64,000 bases of DNA from Victivallis sp. Marseille-Q1083. GTDB lineage: Bacteria; Verrucomicrobiota; Lentisphaeria; Victivallales; Victivallaceae. Each line of letters begins with the position of its first letter. Within the stretch, counting starts at the first letter, position 1. Location of the stretch: contig NZ_CAHJXL010000001.1 in the NCBI RefSeq assembly GCF_903645315.1, forward strand, positions 1,354,001-1,418,000. Direction: 5' to 3'. The position numbers and the translations under genes are program-made. The notes under the pieces are model-generated. The model saw nothing but the letters and a program-made list of their open reading frames with translations. It searched no databases and was not told the origin of the DNA. Positions 26,465 to 35,283 of the stretch are shown one piece after another.

Positions 26465-26836
26465 ATGAGATATTATTCTGAAGATCATGAATGGGTAGAG
26501 GTCAGCGGCGAGGATGCAACGATCGGGATCTCTGAGTATGCGGCCAACGAGCTTGGCGACATCACCTATGTGGAACTGCCGCATGAGGACGACGATTTCA
26601 TTGTCGGTGATATTCTCGGCGTGGTGGAGTCGGTCAAGGCGGCGTCGGATATCTACTCGCCGATTTCCGGCACGGTTACCGCGGTCAACGATGCGCTGGA
26701 GGACGATCCCGGACTGATCAACTCTTCGCCGGAGGACAAGGGGTGGATCTGCAAGCTGACCAACATCGACAGCAGCGAATTGGATGATATGATGAATGCC
26801 GCTGCTTATGCCAAATTCCTGCGGGATCTGAAATAA
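26465..26836 (+). CDS. gcvH: Glycine cleavage system H protein
   Basis: A 123-residue lipoyl carrier that shuttles the aminomethyl and hydrogen groups among the P, T and L proteins. The lipoylated Lys is in GVVESVKAASDIYSP (about residue 59). The N-terminal YYSEDHEWVEV and the GDITYVELP segment are typical. An AGGAAGGTT precedes the ATG. The L protein (lipoamide dehydrogenase) is not in this window. Confidence 0.97.
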   Translation: MRYYSEDHEWVEVSGEDATIGISEYAANELGDITYVELPHEDDDFIVGDILGVVESVKAASDIYSPISGTVTAVNDALEDDPGLINSSPEDKGWICKLTNIDSSELDDMMNAAAYAKFLRDLK

Positions 26837-26874
26837 CATTCCGGCCAGCGCGACAGAGCAGCGCTGACCTTCCG

Positions 26875-26920
26875 AATTCCGGCCAAAATGCCTGTCGATG
26901 GCGTCATGGCCGGAATTTTT
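26875..26920 (+). terminator. Intrinsic terminator or attenuator between gcvH and gcvPA
   Basis: AATTCCGGCC at 26875-26884 pairs with GGCCGGAATT at 26908-26917, a 10-bp stem. A TTTTTGTTG tail follows from 26916. A second copy of ATTCCGGCC lies just after the gcvH stop, near 26838, and could compete for the same arm. The structure lies 86 bp upstream of the gcvPA start. Confidence 0.6.
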
Positions 26921-27005
26921 GTTGTTCCGGAAGGATTTTTCAAGCGGAAATTTTCGCCAACCAACAGAGACGCCGGTTTACAGCCGGCTGTCAAGGAGTG
27001 ATACA

Positions 27006-28343
27006 GTGCCTTACATTGCCAATACTGCGGAAGACCGCCGGGAAATGCTGGCGGCGATCGGCTGCGCCGATCTCGATGAGATGTGGTCGCAGTGTCTGGT
27101 GGACAGTCCGGCGCCGGATTTGAATCTGGCCGACGGTCTATCCGAATCCGAGGTGATCGGAAAATTGCGGCGGCTGGCCGGCAAAAACGCCGTCGGTTTG
27201 ATCAATTTTCTCGGCGGCGGCTATTATGACCATCTGATTCCGGCCGCCGTCGACGACTTGTCCGGCCGCAGCGAATTCCTGACCGCCTACACGCCCTATC
27301 AGCCGGAGGCCTCGCAGGGAACGCTGCAGGCGATTTACGAATACCAGTCGCTGATCGCCCGGCTGACCGGCATGGCGGCGGCCAACGCGTCGCTGTACGA
27401 CGGCGGCACGGCGCTCTTCGAGGCGATGATGCTGGCGGTGCGCTCGACGCGCCGGCGGCAGGCGGTTATCTCCAAAGCGGTTTCGCCGATTTTCCGGCGG
27501 ATGATCCAATGCTACAGCAGCAATCTGGATGTCGAACTGATCGAAGTCGACTGCGGGCTCGACGATTCGGCGCCGGAAGCTTTGCTGGCGGCGGTAACCG
27601 AGCGGACCGCCTGCGTGATCGTGCAGTATCCGAACTTTTTCGGCACGGTGGAAAAATGGGATGATTTTGTCCGCATCGTCCATGAACGCAAAGCCCTGGC
27701 GATCTGTTCGTGTTATCCGATGGCGCTGGCCCTGCTGCGGACGCCCGGCGAGATGGGATTCGATGTGGTGACCGGCGAAGGCCAGAGCCTGGGCATACCG
27801 CTGAGCTTCGGCGGGCCGTACCTCGGTTTTATGGCGGTGACGGCCAATTATCTGCGGAAAATGCCGGGCCGCATCGTCGGACGGACGACGGACGCGCAGG
27901 GACGGGACGGCTTCGTGCTGACTCTGCAGACCCGGGAACAGCACATTCGCCGCGACCAGGCGACGAGCAACATCTGTTCCAATGAAAATTTGTGCGCGCT
28001 GCGTGCGTTGATCTATCTGAGTTGTCTGGGCAAAGAGGGATTGATCCACGCGGCGGAGTTGTGTGCGGCGAAAGCGGTGTTTGCCTGCGAAACGTTGACG
28101 GCGATCCGCGGTGTCGGGCTGGTTGGCCGCGGCGCATTTTTCAATGAATTCGTCCTCGAATTGCCGGTGGATGCCGCCGAGGTGGTCGGTTCGCTGATCG
28201 ACAAGGGATTTGCCGCCGGCTTCCCGCTGGGACGCTACTATGAGGACCGGCGCCGGCAACTGCTGGTGGCGGTAACCGAAAAACGCACCCGGGAAGAGAT
28301 CAAGAATTTTGCCAACGCGCTGGAGGCGGTATTATGGAGCTGA
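27006..28343 (+). CDS. gcvPA: Glycine dehydrogenase (decarboxylating) subunit 1
   Basis: The 445-residue N-terminal half of the P protein, in the two-subunit form. It pairs with GcvPB to decarboxylate glycine and load GcvH. Clear segments are VPYIANTAEDRREMLAAIG at the start, FLGGGYYDHLIPAAVDDL, AYTPYQPEASQGTLQAIYEYQ and the C-terminal LLVAVTEKRTREEI. The start is the GTG at 27006, with AAGGAG 7 nt upstream. The longer frame from 26898 lies within the terminator region and lacks family similarity. It overlaps gcvPB by 10 bp. Confidence 0.95.
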   Translation: MPYIANTAEDRREMLAAIGCADLDEMWSQCLVDSPAPDLNLADGLSESEVIGKLRRLAGKNAVGLINFLGGGYYDHLIPAAVDDLSGRSEFLTAYTPYQPEASQGTLQAIYEYQSLIARLTGMAAANASLYDGGTALFEAMMLAVRSTRRRQAVISKAVSPIFRRMIQCYSSNLDVELIEVDCGLDDSAPEALLAAVTERTACVIVQYPNFFGTVEKWDDFVRIVHERKALAICSCYPMALALLRTPGEMGFDVVTGEGQSLGIPLSFGGPYLGFMAVTANYLRKMPGRIVGRTTDAQGRDGFVLTLQTREQHIRRDQATSNICSNENLCALRALIYLSCLGKEGLIHAAELCAAKAVFACETLTAIRGVGLVGRGAFFNEFVLELPVDAAEVVGSLIDKGFAAGFPLGRYYEDRRRQLLVAVTEKRTREEIKNFANALEAVLWS

Positions 28344-29779
28344 TTTTTCAACAGGGCCGGCCGGGACGCCGGGGATCGTCGCTGCCGGAGTGCGACGTCG
28401 AATGCCGCTCGGCGATTCCGGCGGAACTGCGGCGGACGACACCGGCGGCGCTGCCGGAAGTGTCGGAGCTGGAAGCGGTGCGGCATTTCGTCAATCTCAG
28501 CCGCCGGAATATGAGCGTGGACACCAATTTCTATCCGCTGGGCTCCTGCACGATGAAGTACAACCCGAAATTTCATGAGCATCTGGCGGCGCTGCCGGGC
28601 TTTGCCGAATTGCATCCGCTGCTGCCGCAACTGCGGCATGGCGGCACTTTGACGCAGGGGGCGTTGGCGGTGCTCTTCGAAACTCAGAGCATTCTGGCCG
28701 AATTGATGGGCATGGCCGAATGCACGATGCAGCCGATGGCCGGAGCGCACGGCGAATTGACCGGCGTGATGATGATCGCCGCCTATCACCGGTCGCGCGG
28801 CGACCAGGCGCGCAAAGTGATGCTGATTCCGGACGCCGCCCACGGCACCAACCCGGCCAGCGCGGCGGTCGCCGGATTCAGTTGCCGGGAAGTGGCGACC
28901 GATGCGGAGGGCAATGTCGACCTGGAGGATCTGAAAAAGAAACTGACGCCGGATGTCGCCGGTCTGATGCTGACCTGCCCGAATACGCTGGGCCTCTTCG
29001 ACCGCAATGTCAAAACCATTTGCGAGCTGGTGCATGCCTGCGGCGGACTGTGCTATTGCGATGGCGCCAATTTCAATGCGATTGTCGGCCGGGTGCGGCC
29101 GGGCGATCTCGGCTTCGACGTCATGCACGTCAACGTGCATAAAACCTTTGCCACCCCGCACGGCGGCGGCGGACCGGGCGCCGGACCGGTCGGGGTCAAA
29201 GAATTATTGCGGCCGTTTCTGCCGGTTTCGCGGGTCGGCAAGCGCAGCGACGGCACCTATGCGTTGATCTATGATTTTCCGGACAGCATCGGCTATATCG
29301 CACCGTTTTACGGAAATTTCGGCGTCATCGTCAAAACCTATGCCTACCTGCTGACGCTCGGCAAGACCGGCTTCCGGCGGGTCAGCGAAAATGCCGTGCT
29401 GAATGCCAATTATCTGCGCAAACGACTGGCCTCCCATTTCGATCAGAAATACGACCGGCCGTGCATGCACGAATGCGTGCTGTCGGCCCGGAACTTAAAC
29501 CAGTACGGCGTCCATGCCCTGGATGTCGCCAAAGCTCTGATCGACCGCGGCTTCCATCCGCCGACGATGTATTTCCCGCTGATCGTGCCGGAAGCGTTGA
29601 TGATCGAACCGACCGAGACGGAAAGCAAGGAAATGCTGGACGCCTTCGCCGCGGCGCTGATCGCTGTGGCCGAACAGGCCGCCGCCGATCCGGCCGCCGT
29701 AACGGCCTGTCCGACGACGACGCCGGTAGGCCGGTTGGATGAGACAACGGCGGCCCGCCATCCTCAGGTAGCCGAATAA
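28334..29779 (+). CDS. gcvPB: Glycine dehydrogenase (decarboxylating) subunit 2
   Basis: The 481-residue PLP-binding half of the P protein. The PLP lysine is in HVNVHKTFATPHGGGGPGAG (about residue 276). Other family segments are NFYPLGSCTMKYNPK near residue 65, AHGTNPASAAVAGF and LTCPNTLGLFD. The C-terminus is intact (PTTTPVGRLDETTAAR). A strong terminator follows, so gcvPB ends the cluster. Confidence 0.96.
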   Translation: MELIFQQGRPGRRGSSLPECDVECRSAIPAELRRTTPAALPEVSELEAVRHFVNLSRRNMSVDTNFYPLGSCTMKYNPKFHEHLAALPGFAELHPLLPQLRHGGTLTQGALAVLFETQSILAELMGMAECTMQPMAGAHGELTGVMMIAAYHRSRGDQARKVMLIPDAAHGTNPASAAVAGFSCREVATDAEGNVDLEDLKKKLTPDVAGLMLTCPNTLGLFDRNVKTICELVHACGGLCYCDGANFNAIVGRVRPGDLGFDVMHVNVHKTFATPHGGGGPGAGPVGVKELLRPFLPVSRVGKRSDGTYALIYDFPDSIGYIAPFYGNFGVIVKTYAYLLTLGKTGFRRVSENAVLNANYLRKRLASHFDQKYDRPCMHECVLSARNLNQYGVHALDVAKALIDRGFHPPTMYFPLIVPEALMIEPTETESKEMLDAFAAALIAVAEQAAADPAAVTACPTTTPVGRLDETTAARHPQVAE

Positions 29780-29798
29780 CGAAAAGAACGGTGTTGAA

Positions 29799-29843
29799 AA
29801 CAGCAACCGTTCCGGAATCATCCCGGAACGGTTGCTGTTTTTT
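29799..29843 (+). terminator. Strong intrinsic terminator after gcvPB
   Basis: A 17-bp perfect stem, AACAGCAACCGTTCCGG with CCGGAACGGTTGCTGTT, has a 7-nt loop and runs into six T residues. Confidence 0.93.
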
Positions 29844-29856
29844 CACAGAAGAAATC

Positions 29857-29889
29857 GAAAAAAACACCCGAAAAAATTCCAGGTGTTTT
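29857..29889 (-). terminator. Terminator of the hydrogenase operon
   Basis: On the minus strand AAAACACC pairs with GGTGTTTT, followed by a run of T. It lies 15-47 bp after the hydA stop codon. The stem is AT-rich and weaker than its plus-strand neighbour. Confidence 0.7.
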
Positions 29890-29903
29890 CAGTTGTCCGC
29901 GCT

Positions 29904-31925
29904 TTAAACCAATGCGCGCCGGATCGCCTGCTTGGCGGCATCCGCCAAATCACTGGCGGCAGTGCATTCCACCGGCTCGTCGCCGACGGTCACACAGAGT
30001 TCGCCGTTATCCACCGGACGAGAAGTAAACGCGGCAATCAGCTCCACGCGCTCGGCCAGACCGCTCGCTTTGACGAATCCGGCCAGTTCGCCCAGCAGCG
30101 CCTGTCCCGGACAGTCCTGCAGCCTGGTGCAGATGGTGACGGTGATCGGCAGCAGCCTGGGTTCGGACCCCTTGAGGACGGTGAGCTTGGCATCGAACAA
30201 CTGACTGCGGTTCTGGTAATGCGTATGCAGGTTCTCATGCGCGTCGTGCGAACCCGGCCGGCCGCCGAACACCTCCTCGTAGCAGCGGTCCACCAGATAG
30301 TTGTCCTGCGATTTCTGCAACTGATTGGTCTTGTCGGAATTGTACAGCCCCGCCGCCCGCTGTCGGCGCACGTTGTCGTTCGGCGCCACCGGCTGGCCGC
30401 CGCCGCAGACGCAGCCGCCCGGACAGGCCATCACCTCGATGAAATCGTAATGCACCTTGCCGGCCTTGAGGTCCTCGATCAACGCCTTCGCATTGCCCAG
30501 GCCGTGCCCCACCGCCACCTTCACTTCGCCGTCGCCGACCCGGACCGCCGCTTCCTTGCGTTTGTCCAGTCCGCGCACCGCCTTGAATTCCACCTGGTTC
30601 AGCGGTTTGTTTTCCAGCTTCTCCACCGCGAACCGCAGCGCCGCTTCCATGACCCCGCCGGTCGTCCCGAAAATGACGCCGCCGCCGGTCGAAAATCCGT
30701 ACGGCATGTCGAAAGCCGACGGCTCCAGTTCGTCGAACTGGATTCCCATCGAAGCGATCATCTGCGCCACCTCGGTGGTGGTCAGCACGTAATCGACGTC
30801 CGGCTTGCCGTGGTTGGAAAACTTCGGCAGTTGCGCCTCGAATTTCTTCGCCGTGCACGGCATGATCGACACCACCACCAGGTCGGCCGGTTCGATGCCG
30901 AGCCGGGCCGGCAGCGTCTTGCGCGCTACCGAGCCGAAAATCTGCTGCGGCGAACGGGTGCTCGACAGATTCGGCAGCAGTTCCGGGTAATAAATTTCAC
31001 AGTATTTCACCCAGCCCGGGCAGCAGCTGGTGAACATCGGCATCACGCCGCCGGAGCCGACCCGGTCCAGCAGCTCGGTCGCCTCTTCGAAAATGGTCAT
31101 ATCCGCCGCGAAACAGGTGTCGTACACCTCGTCGAATCCCATCAGCCGCAGCGCCGAAACCAGTTTGCCGGCGACATTGGTGCCCGGCGCCAACTGGAAC
31201 ATTTCCCCCAGCGCCACCCGCACCGCCGGCGCGATCTGAACAACCACCTTCTTCTGCGGATTGTAGATTTCCTCCCAGACCCGGTGGCGGTCCTGTTTCG
31301 GCACGATCGCCCCGGTCGGGCAGACCGCCGCGCACTGGCCGCAGTTGACGCATTCGACCTGGCTCAGGTCCTGGTCGAAGGCCGGCGACACCCGGGCGTT
31401 CGAACCGCGGAACGCGAAATCGATGGCGCCGATGCCCTGCACCTCCGCGCAGACCCGCACGCAGTCGCCGCACAGCACGCATTTGTTCGGGTCGCGCTGC
31501 AGCGACGGCGAACTGGTGTCCAGCGGCAGCTGTTTGGTCGCCGACCGGTAACGGACCGTGTCGACGCCGAGCCGGCGGGCGACGTTCTGCAGCGTGCAGC
31601 TCGAACTGCGCGAACAGGTCGGACATTCCCGGTTGTGGCTGGCCAGCAGCAGTTCGATGTTGATCTTGCGCATCTGCCGGATCGCCTTGGTGTCGGTCCT
31701 GATCTCCATGCCGGGTTCCGGCTTCGTCGAACACGCCGCCATGATGCCCTTGCCGTCGACTTCCACCAGGCACAACCGGCAGGCGCCGTAAATCGACAGT
31801 TCCGAATGGTAGCAGAAGGTCGGGATGTCGATCCCGGCTTTCCGGATGAGTTCCAGCAAATTGCGTTCGCCTTCGATGGCGATGCCGCAGCCGTTGACTT
31901 TTACAATATTTTCAGCCGTTGTCAT
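29904..31925 (-). CDS. hydA: [FeFe] hydrogenase catalytic subunit HydA/HndD
   Basis: A 673-residue catalytic subunit that makes H2 at the H-cluster. N-terminal [2Fe-2S] domain: Cys in CYHSELSIYGACRLC with the following AACST. Next comes the His-Cys cluster HNRECPTCSRSSSC, then two [4Fe-4S] sites, CVLCGDCVRVC and CVNCGQCAAVCP. H-cluster motifs are TSCCPGW, MPCTAKK and MACPGGCVCGGGQP, all intact. After the catalytic domain there is an unusual tail of about 90 residues with CTRLQDC and GELCVTVGDE, like a thioredoxin-like [2Fe-2S] domain with altered spacing. Last gene of the rex-hndA-hndC-hydA cluster; a trimer of this kind usually couples NADH and ferredoxin oxidation. Confidence 0.95.
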   Translation of the reverse strand: MTTAENIVKVNGCGIAIEGERNLLELIRKAGIDIPTFCYHSELSIYGACRLCLVEVDGKGIMAACSTKPEPGMEIRTDTKAIRQMRKINIELLLASHNRECPTCSRSSSCTLQNVARRLGVDTVRYRSATKQLPLDTSSPSLQRDPNKCVLCGDCVRVCAEVQGIGAIDFAFRGSNARVSPAFDQDLSQVECVNCGQCAAVCPTGAIVPKQDRHRVWEEIYNPQKKVVVQIAPAVRVALGEMFQLAPGTNVAGKLVSALRLMGFDEVYDTCFAADMTIFEEATELLDRVGSGGVMPMFTSCCPGWVKYCEIYYPELLPNLSSTRSPQQIFGSVARKTLPARLGIEPADLVVVSIMPCTAKKFEAQLPKFSNHGKPDVDYVLTTTEVAQMIASMGIQFDELEPSAFDMPYGFSTGGGVIFGTTGGVMEAALRFAVEKLENKPLNQVEFKAVRGLDKRKEAAVRVGDGEVKVAVGHGLGNAKALIEDLKAGKVHYDFIEVMACPGGCVCGGGQPVAPNDNVRRQRAAGLYNSDKTNQLQKSQDNYLVDRCYEEVFGGRPGSHDAHENLHTHYQNRSQLFDAKLTVLKGSEPRLLPITVTICTRLQDCPGQALLGELAGFVKASGLAERVELIAAFTSRPVDNGELCVTVGDEPVECTAASDLADAAKQAIRRALV

Positions 31926-31988
31926 TTGGCAGTTTTCTCCTGAATGTTGTTGCCGTTTTGCTTCCGAACGCGGTGGAAAACCGCCGCC

Positions 31989-33878
31989 TTACAGTCCGAC
32001 CACCGCGCCGAATTTGCACGCCGTCTTGCAGGCGCCGCATTTGATGCATTTGTCGGCATCGATCCTGTGCGGCTGTTTCACCGCTCCGCTGATCGCGTTG
32101 ACCGGGCATTTCCGCGCGCAGGCCGTGCAGCCTTTGCACTTCTCGGCGATGATTTCCGGACGGGCCAGCGCCCGGCATTCGCCGGTCGGGCAGATCTTCT
32201 TGAAGACGTGCGACTCGTACTCGTCGCGGAAATAGCGCAGCGTCGACAGCACCGGGTTCGGCGCCGTCTTGCCCAGCCCGCACAGCGAACCGAGCTGCAC
32301 CGCTTTCGCCGTCTCCTCCAGCAGTTCCAGCGTCGTCTCGTCGGCTTTGCCGGCGATGATGTCGTCGAGCAGAGCCAGCATCTGCCGGGTGCCTTCCCGG
32401 CACGGCACGCATTTGCCGCAGGATTCGTTCTGGGTGAACTGCATGAAGAAACGGGCGATCTTGACCATGCAGGTCTGGTTGTTCATCACCACCAGGCCGC
32501 CGGAACCGACCATCGCGCCGACCGATTTGAGCGTGTCGAAGTCCATCGGCAGATCCAGCATCTCTTTGGTCAGGCAGCCGCCGGACGGACCGCCGATCTG
32601 CACCGCCTTGAAATCCTCCCCGGTCAGTTTGCCGTTGTTGTCGGTGACTCCGCCGCCGATGTTGTAAATGATCTCCCGCAGCGTCGTGCCGAACGGCACT
32701 TCGATCAGACCGGTGTTCGCCACGTGCCCGGTCAGGGCGAAGGTTTTCGTACCCGGCGACTTCTCGGTCCCGACCGCCTTGTACTGCGCCGCGCCGTTCC
32801 GGAAGATGCCCGGCACCGACGCCAGCGTTTCGACGTTGTTGATCACCGTCGGCTTGCCGTACAACCCGCTCTGCGCCGGAAACGGCGGCTTCGGCATCGG
32901 CATGCCGCGCTTGCCTTCGATCGAGGCGATCAACGCGGTTTCCTCGCCGCAGACGAAAGCGCCGGCTCCTTCCATCACCGTCACCCGGAAACTGAAATCG
33001 GTGCCGAACAGGCCGTCGCCCAGCAGCCCCGCCGCCAGCGCCGCCGCCACCGCGTTGCGCATCCGGGCCACCGCCAGCGGATATTCCGCCCGCACGTAGA
33101 CGTAACCTTCATCGGCGCCGATCGCCTTCGCCGCGATCATCATTCCCTCGATGACGCTGTGCGGGTTGCCTTCCATCACCGAACGGTCCATGAAGGCGCC
33201 CGGGTCGCCTTCGTCACCGTTGCAGATGACGTATTTCTTGTCATTCCGGCTCGCCAGCGTGAATTTCCATTTCAAACCGGTCGGAAAGCCGCCGCCGCCG
33301 CGGCCGCGCAAACCGGATTCGATCGCTGTCTGGCAGACCTCCGCCGGCGTCATTTCGCAGACCGCCTTGCGGGCCCCGAAATAGCCGCCCCGCGCGATGT
33401 ATTCGTTGACGTTGTCCGGCTCGATCATGCAGTTCGCCAGCACCACCCGCTTCTGGCGGCTGTAGAACGGAATGTCGGCGTTGCCCTTGCAGCCGCGCCC
33501 GTCCCGGTCGTGGTACAGCAGCCGGTCGATGATTTCGCCGCCCAGCAGCGTCCGTTCGACGATCTCGGTGACGTCCGACGGCTTCACTTTCGTATAGAGA
33601 ATGTGCTGCGGCTCGATGTGCAGCAGCGGGCCCTGCTGGCAGAAGCCCTGGCAGCCGCTCTTCGACACATAACTCGCTCCGGCCGCTGCCGTTTCCTCCT
33701 TCAATTCCACCACCACGGGCAAACCGCGCCCGGACAGTTGCCGCACCAATTCGTCGCGCACTTCCAGCGAACCGTTCGCCACGCAACCGGTGCCCGCACA
33801 CAATATCAACCGCTGTTTCAACTTGCCGGCCGCTGCCTGGTAGTCCAACGCGATCTGTTCCAGATTGATCTTGCTCAT
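31989..33878 (-). CDS. hndC: NADH-binding hydrogenase subunit HydB/HndC (NuoF-like)
   Basis: A 629-residue flavoprotein subunit. The N-terminal thioredoxin-like [2Fe-2S] domain has CAGTGC and CQGFCQQGP. The central NuoF part shows GLRGRGGGGFPTGLKW (NADH/FMN), CNGDEGDPGAFMDR and GAGAFVCGEETALI. The SLBB segment precedes ESCGKCVPCREGT, the N3-type [4Fe-4S] site. Two C-terminal [4Fe-4S] motifs follow: CKGCTACARKCP and CIKCGACKTAC. It takes electrons from or gives them to NAD(H), and relays between HndA and HydA. It starts 35 bp after hndA. Confidence 0.95.
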   Translation of the reverse strand: MSKINLEQIALDYQAAAGKLKQRLILCAGTGCVANGSLEVRDELVRQLSGRGLPVVVELKEETAAAGASYVSKSGCQGFCQQGPLLHIEPQHILYTKVKPSDVTEIVERTLLGGEIIDRLLYHDRDGRGCKGNADIPFYSRQKRVVLANCMIEPDNVNEYIARGGYFGARKAVCEMTPAEVCQTAIESGLRGRGGGGFPTGLKWKFTLASRNDKKYVICNGDEGDPGAFMDRSVMEGNPHSVIEGMMIAAKAIGADEGYVYVRAEYPLAVARMRNAVAAALAAGLLGDGLFGTDFSFRVTVMEGAGAFVCGEETALIASIEGKRGMPMPKPPFPAQSGLYGKPTVINNVETLASVPGIFRNGAAQYKAVGTEKSPGTKTFALTGHVANTGLIEVPFGTTLREIIYNIGGGVTDNNGKLTGEDFKAVQIGGPSGGCLTKEMLDLPMDFDTLKSVGAMVGSGGLVVMNNQTCMVKIARFFMQFTQNESCGKCVPCREGTRQMLALLDDIIAGKADETTLELLEETAKAVQLGSLCGLGKTAPNPVLSTLRYFRDEYESHVFKKICPTGECRALARPEIIAEKCKGCTACARKCPVNAISGAVKQPHRIDADKCIKCGACKTACKFGAVVGL

Positions 33879-33913
33879 CTTCTCTTTTGACTCCTGAGAA
33901 TGTTGGGGTTCGA

Positions 33914-34429
33914 TTAATGGGCGGCGTCTTTTTCGACGGTCAGTATCCCGTCGACCAGCTCGACCGCCTGCTCCGGCGTGATCTGCCCGTGCACTTCATC
34001 GTTCACCAGCATCACCGGCGCCAGGCCGCACGCTCCCAGACAGCTCACCGTCTCCACCGTGAACAGCATGTCGTCGGTCGTCCGCTTTTCGTCGCTCAGA
34101 TGCAGCTTCTCCAGCAGCGCGTTCAGCACACTGTGCGATTTCTTCACGTGACACGCCGTCCCGTCGCACAGCTTGATCAGATATTTCCCCTTCGGCTTCA
34201 TCGAAAAGTGCGCGTAAAACGTCGCAACTCCATACACGCGCGACGGCGGGACGCCCAGGCTCGTCGCCACGTAACTGATCATGTCTTTCGACAGAAATTT
34301 GTACTCTTCCTGCACCGCCTGCAGGATCGGGATCAATTTGCTCGCGTCGTAACCGTGTTCTTCCAGGATACGGTCCACCGCTGACAAATGCGACGCCATC
34401 GCCTGCGTCTTTTCCAACGTCTCTTGCAT
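33914..34429 (-). CDS. hndA: Hydrogenase subunit HydC/HndA (NuoE-like)
   Basis: A 171-residue thioredoxin-like [2Fe-2S] subunit. The cluster Cys residues are in LCDGTACHVKKS and VSCLGACGLAPV. The upstream PSRVYGVATFYAHFSMKPKGKY segment is characteristic of NuoE/HndA. The start at 34429 gives MQETLEKTQ with a GGAG upstream; an ATG ten codons earlier is possible but has no Shine-Dalgarno. It forms the diaphorase module with HndC. Confidence 0.94.
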   Translation of the reverse strand: MQETLEKTQAMASHLSAVDRILEEHGYDASKLIPILQAVQEEYKFLSKDMISYVATSLGVPPSRVYGVATFYAHFSMKPKGKYLIKLCDGTACHVKKSHSVLNALLEKLHLSDEKRTTDDMLFTVETVSCLGACGLAPVMLVNDEVHGQITPEQAVELVDGILTVEKDAAH

Positions 34430-34523
34430 GTTGTTTGTTCTCCTGTCCGGCGTCTCCATGTCACGGCGCCGAAATTGTTCTGTTTGGTGAAAAAATTCTA
34501 TCTAAAATGCGATTCAACTTCCA

Positions 34524-35180
34524 TCAGCCCCGCACCGGTCCGCCCGGCTCGCCGCGGCGGGCCAGTTTGACCGACAGCACCGCCAGCCCGCCGGCGATGA
34601 CTTCGCGCTGTACGACCACCTCATCCGGCACTTTCAAACTGACGTTGGCGAAATTCCAGATGCCTTTGACGCCGCCGGCCACCAATTGGTCGGCCACCTT
34701 CTGCGCGCAGGGGGCCGGAACGCAGATGATGCCCATCGAGACCTGCAGCCGCCTGACCAGTTCTTCGATCCGGTCGGCGGCAAAAATTTCCCGTCCATGG
34801 ATTTCGGTACCGACCTTGGCCGGATCGGCATCGAACGCCGCGATAATCCGCAGGCCATATTCTTCAAAACCATCGTATCCCAGCAGCGCGCTGCCCAGCG
34901 ACCCGACACCGATCAACACCGCTTCGGAGGTGTTGTCCCAACGCAGGAAAGTCTTGATCGCATCGATCAACTCCTTGACCTTATAACCGACACCGGGCTG
35001 GCCGGTGACACCGGTCAATGCCAGATCCTTGCGGACGACAATCGCCTCCAGATTCATATATTTGGCCAGTTGCGGAGTCGCGACGATATCGATGCCGGCT
35101 TTGCGCATTTCGGATAACTTATGCAAATAAGTCGGCATCCGCCGAATCGACGGCATTTTCTGCACTTTGATATTACCCAT
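34524..35180 (-). CDS. rex: Redox-sensing transcriptional repressor Rex
   Basis: A 218-residue NADH-responsive repressor. The N-terminal winged helix contains RRMPTYLHKLSEMRKAGIDIVATPQLAKYM-type sequence (residues 14-43). The Rossmann part shows VLIGVGSLGSALLGY, AAFDADPAKVG and VPAPCAQKVADQLVAGGVKGIWNF. High NADH releases Rex from DNA, which suits its place at the head of a NADH-linked hydrogenase operon. No clear Shine-Dalgarno precedes the ATG; a second ATG lies 8 codons in. Gap to hndA is 94 bp. Two identical 20-bp repeats flank its promoter. Confidence 0.93.
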   Translation of the reverse strand: MGNIKVQKMPSIRRMPTYLHKLSEMRKAGIDIVATPQLAKYMNLEAIVVRKDLALTGVTGQPGVGYKVKELIDAIKTFLRWDNTSEAVLIGVGSLGSALLGYDGFEEYGLRIIAAFDADPAKVGTEIHGREIFAADRIEELVRRLQVSMGIICVPAPCAQKVADQLVAGGVKGIWNFANVSLKVPDEVVVQREVIAGGLAVLSVKLARRGEPGGPVRG

Positions 35181-35198
35181 GAGCGTTGCAACTGTCCG

Positions 35199-35218
35199 TA
35201 TTTAGATATTTTTTTATC
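35199..35218. repeat. 20-bp direct repeat, copy 1 (downstream of rex promoter)
   Basis: TATTTAGATATTTTTTTATC, identical to the copy at 35264-35283. It overlaps the expected start of the rex transcript. Candidate regulator site, possibly for Rex itself; it does not match the usual TTGTGA-type Rex operator. Confidence 0.6.
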
Positions 35219-35232
35219 AAATTTAAAACGCT

Positions 35233-35260
35233 AATATAACACCCGAGCAAAAATTTTCAA
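35233..35260 (-). promoter_or_regulatory. Promoter of the rex-hydrogenase operon
   Basis: On the minus strand TTGAAA (35260-35255) and TATATT (35238-35233) are separated by 16 bp. One 20-bp repeat lies 3 bp upstream of the -35 box; the other begins 14 bp downstream of the -10 box. Confidence 0.65.
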
Positions 35261-35263
35261 CGC

Positions 35264-35283
35264 TATTTAGATATTTTTTTATC
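35264..35283. repeat. 20-bp direct repeat, copy 2 (upstream of rex promoter)
   Basis: Exact copy of 35199-35218, 65 bp apart start to start. An imperfect relative on the opposite strand (GATAGAATTTTTTCA-like) lies near 34487-34507, upstream of hndA. Confidence 0.6.

Noticed and set aside
29832-33890. Two very long plus-strand frames of 703 and 648 codons
   Set aside because: They mirror hydA and hndC. Their products are Arg/His/Gln-rich and show no family features, while the minus strand has complete iron-sulfur motifs.
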